The notes beneath the pieces are model-generated. The model saw only the letters and a program-made list of their open reading frames with translations, ran no database searches and was not told the DNA's origin. Positions 6,102-6,568 of a DNA stretch of 6,568 bases are shown piece by piece; within the stretch, counting starts at the first letter, position 1, and every line of letters starts with the position of its first letter. Origin of the DNA: Neisseriaceae bacterium (lineage in GTDB: Bacteria; Pseudomonadota; Gammaproteobacteria; Burkholderiales; UBA11063). The position numbers and the translations under genes were made by a program. The stretch spans positions 1 through 6,568 of the forward strand of contig CANGJN010000034.1 in the NCBI GenBank assembly GCA_947454215.1. Direction: 5' to 3'.

Positions 6102-6568
6102 ATGATCAAAATTTATAAATACTTATTTTTAATATTTATTATTTGTAATCTTTTATCATATGCTGATGATCTTAAAAATTTAGATTCAAATAATGATATA
6201 AAAGAAAAAAGTACTGAAATAGAATCTGTTAAAGAGAAAAAACCTGATATAGAGAGTAAAAAAATGGACTCTAGTGTTGCTATTAAAAGCACTAGTGATA
6301 CTAAGGTGGTTGATACTAAAGTTAATTCAGATAATAATATAAAAGAAAAAAGTACTGAAATAGAATCTGTTAAAGAGAAAAAACCTGATATAGAGAGTAA
6401 AAAAATGGACTCTAGTGTTACTATTAAAAGCACTAGTGATACTAAGGTGGTTGATACTAAAGTTAATTCAGATAATGATATAAAAGAAAAAAGTACTGAA
6501 ATAGAATCTGTTAAAGAGAAAAAACCTGATATAGAGAGTAAAAAAATGGACTCTAGTGTTGCTATTAA
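6102..6568 (+). CDS. Exported repeat protein in the mla operon, 3' end outside window; possible MlaC/MlaA-type partner
   Basis: The reading frame opens at the ATG at 6102, after GGAG at 6089-6092, and stays open to the window edge (155 codons). It lies 19 bases after mlaD, so it belongs to the same operon. MIKIYKYLFLIFIICNLLSYA is a clear signal peptide with a probable signal peptidase I site after S-Y-A (residues 19-21). Cys15 is not in a lipobox. After DDLKNLD the sequence is a tandem repeat of 47 residues, two full copies and part of a third. The unit has ten Lys and ten Asp/Glu and no aromatic residue, Cys or Gly, so it is probably disordered. In mla operons the gene after mlaD usually encodes MlaC, or in some lineages MlaA. 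Such a domain may follow the repeats, but none is visible, so I give no symbol. Confidence 0.85.
   Translation, partial: MIKIYKYLFLIFIICNLLSYADDLKNLDSNNDIKEKSTEIESVKEKKPDIESKKMDSSVAIKSTSDTKVVDTKVNSDNNIKEKSTEIESVKEKKPDIESKKMDSSVTIKSTSDTKVVDTKVNSDNDIKEKSTEIESVKEKKPDIESKKMDSSVAI
6186..6568 (+). repeat. 141-bp in-frame tandem repeat (2.7 copies visible)
   Basis: The units are 6186-6326, 6327-6467 and 6468-6568 (cut by the window end). The period is exactly 141 bases, or 47 codons, so the frame is kept. Units 1 and 2 differ at only three bases, all first codon positions: AAT/GAT, GAT/AAT and GCT/ACT. Such uniformity indicates recent expansion or ongoing homogenisation. Each unit also contains a weak inner repeat (EIESVKEK and DIESKKMD). 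Confidence 0.95.

Noticed and set aside
6113..6433. 106-residue reading frame on the minus strand with hydrophobic repeats
   Set aside because: It is the antisense of the 47-residue repeat gene. Its own repeats only mirror the 141-bp repeats, while the + strand frame has a ribosome site, signal peptide and operon context.
6186..6568. CRISPR array
   Set aside because: The repeats are directly adjacent 141-bp units with no unique spacers and they keep a protein reading frame.
6102..6568. Naming the last gene mlaC or mlaA
   Set aside because: Operon position suggests it, but only the signal peptide and repeats are visible and neither domain can be seen.

Overview
The window is very AT-rich (about a quarter G+C by eye). 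It carries a recognisable mlaF-mlaE-mlaD operon whose proteins most resemble gamma/betaproteobacterial Mla proteins. The base composition, a 1.35 kb gene-poor gap with decayed reading frames, and a duplicated family of unrecognised, probably exported proteins together suggest a host-associated or intracellular proteobacterium. This lifestyle is an inference, and I cannot name the genus.

Left part (1-3908): two tandem paralogous genes of a family I do not recognise. The first lacks its 5' end because the window begins inside it. The second (2495-3799) is complete, with a signal peptide that could also be a lipoprotein signal. Both end in a basic tail (KRQKLDE and KRLKMDK) that resembles a eukaryotic monopartite nuclear localisation signal of the c-Myc type. 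The copies also share 3' flanking DNA and an 87-bp block of almost identical sequence inside the genes. Between them, 1227-2494 has no intact gene. It contains short open stretches in shifting frames that read like a decayed gene, but I could not identify it.

Right part (about 3947-6568): the Mla phospholipid-transport operon. mlaF (ATPase) overlaps mlaE (inner-membrane permease) by one base. mlaE is followed at once by mlaD (MCE-domain protein), whose best start is probably a TTG behind a strong GGAGG. About 20 bases after mlaD begins an exported protein that runs off the window. Its sequence after the signal peptide is a near-perfect 47-residue (141-bp) tandem repeat, highly charged and probably disordered. 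In this operon position one expects a soluble or outer-membrane Mla partner (MlaC, or MlaA in some lineages), so the repeats may be an N-terminal extension of such a partner. That domain is not visible here.

Working model: MlaF, MlaE and MlaD form the inner-membrane complex that moves phospholipids between inner and outer membranes, and the next gene supplies an envelope partner. The two left-hand paralogs look like lineage-specific exported proteins, possibly host-directed effectors, placed next to but probably transcribed separately from the operon.
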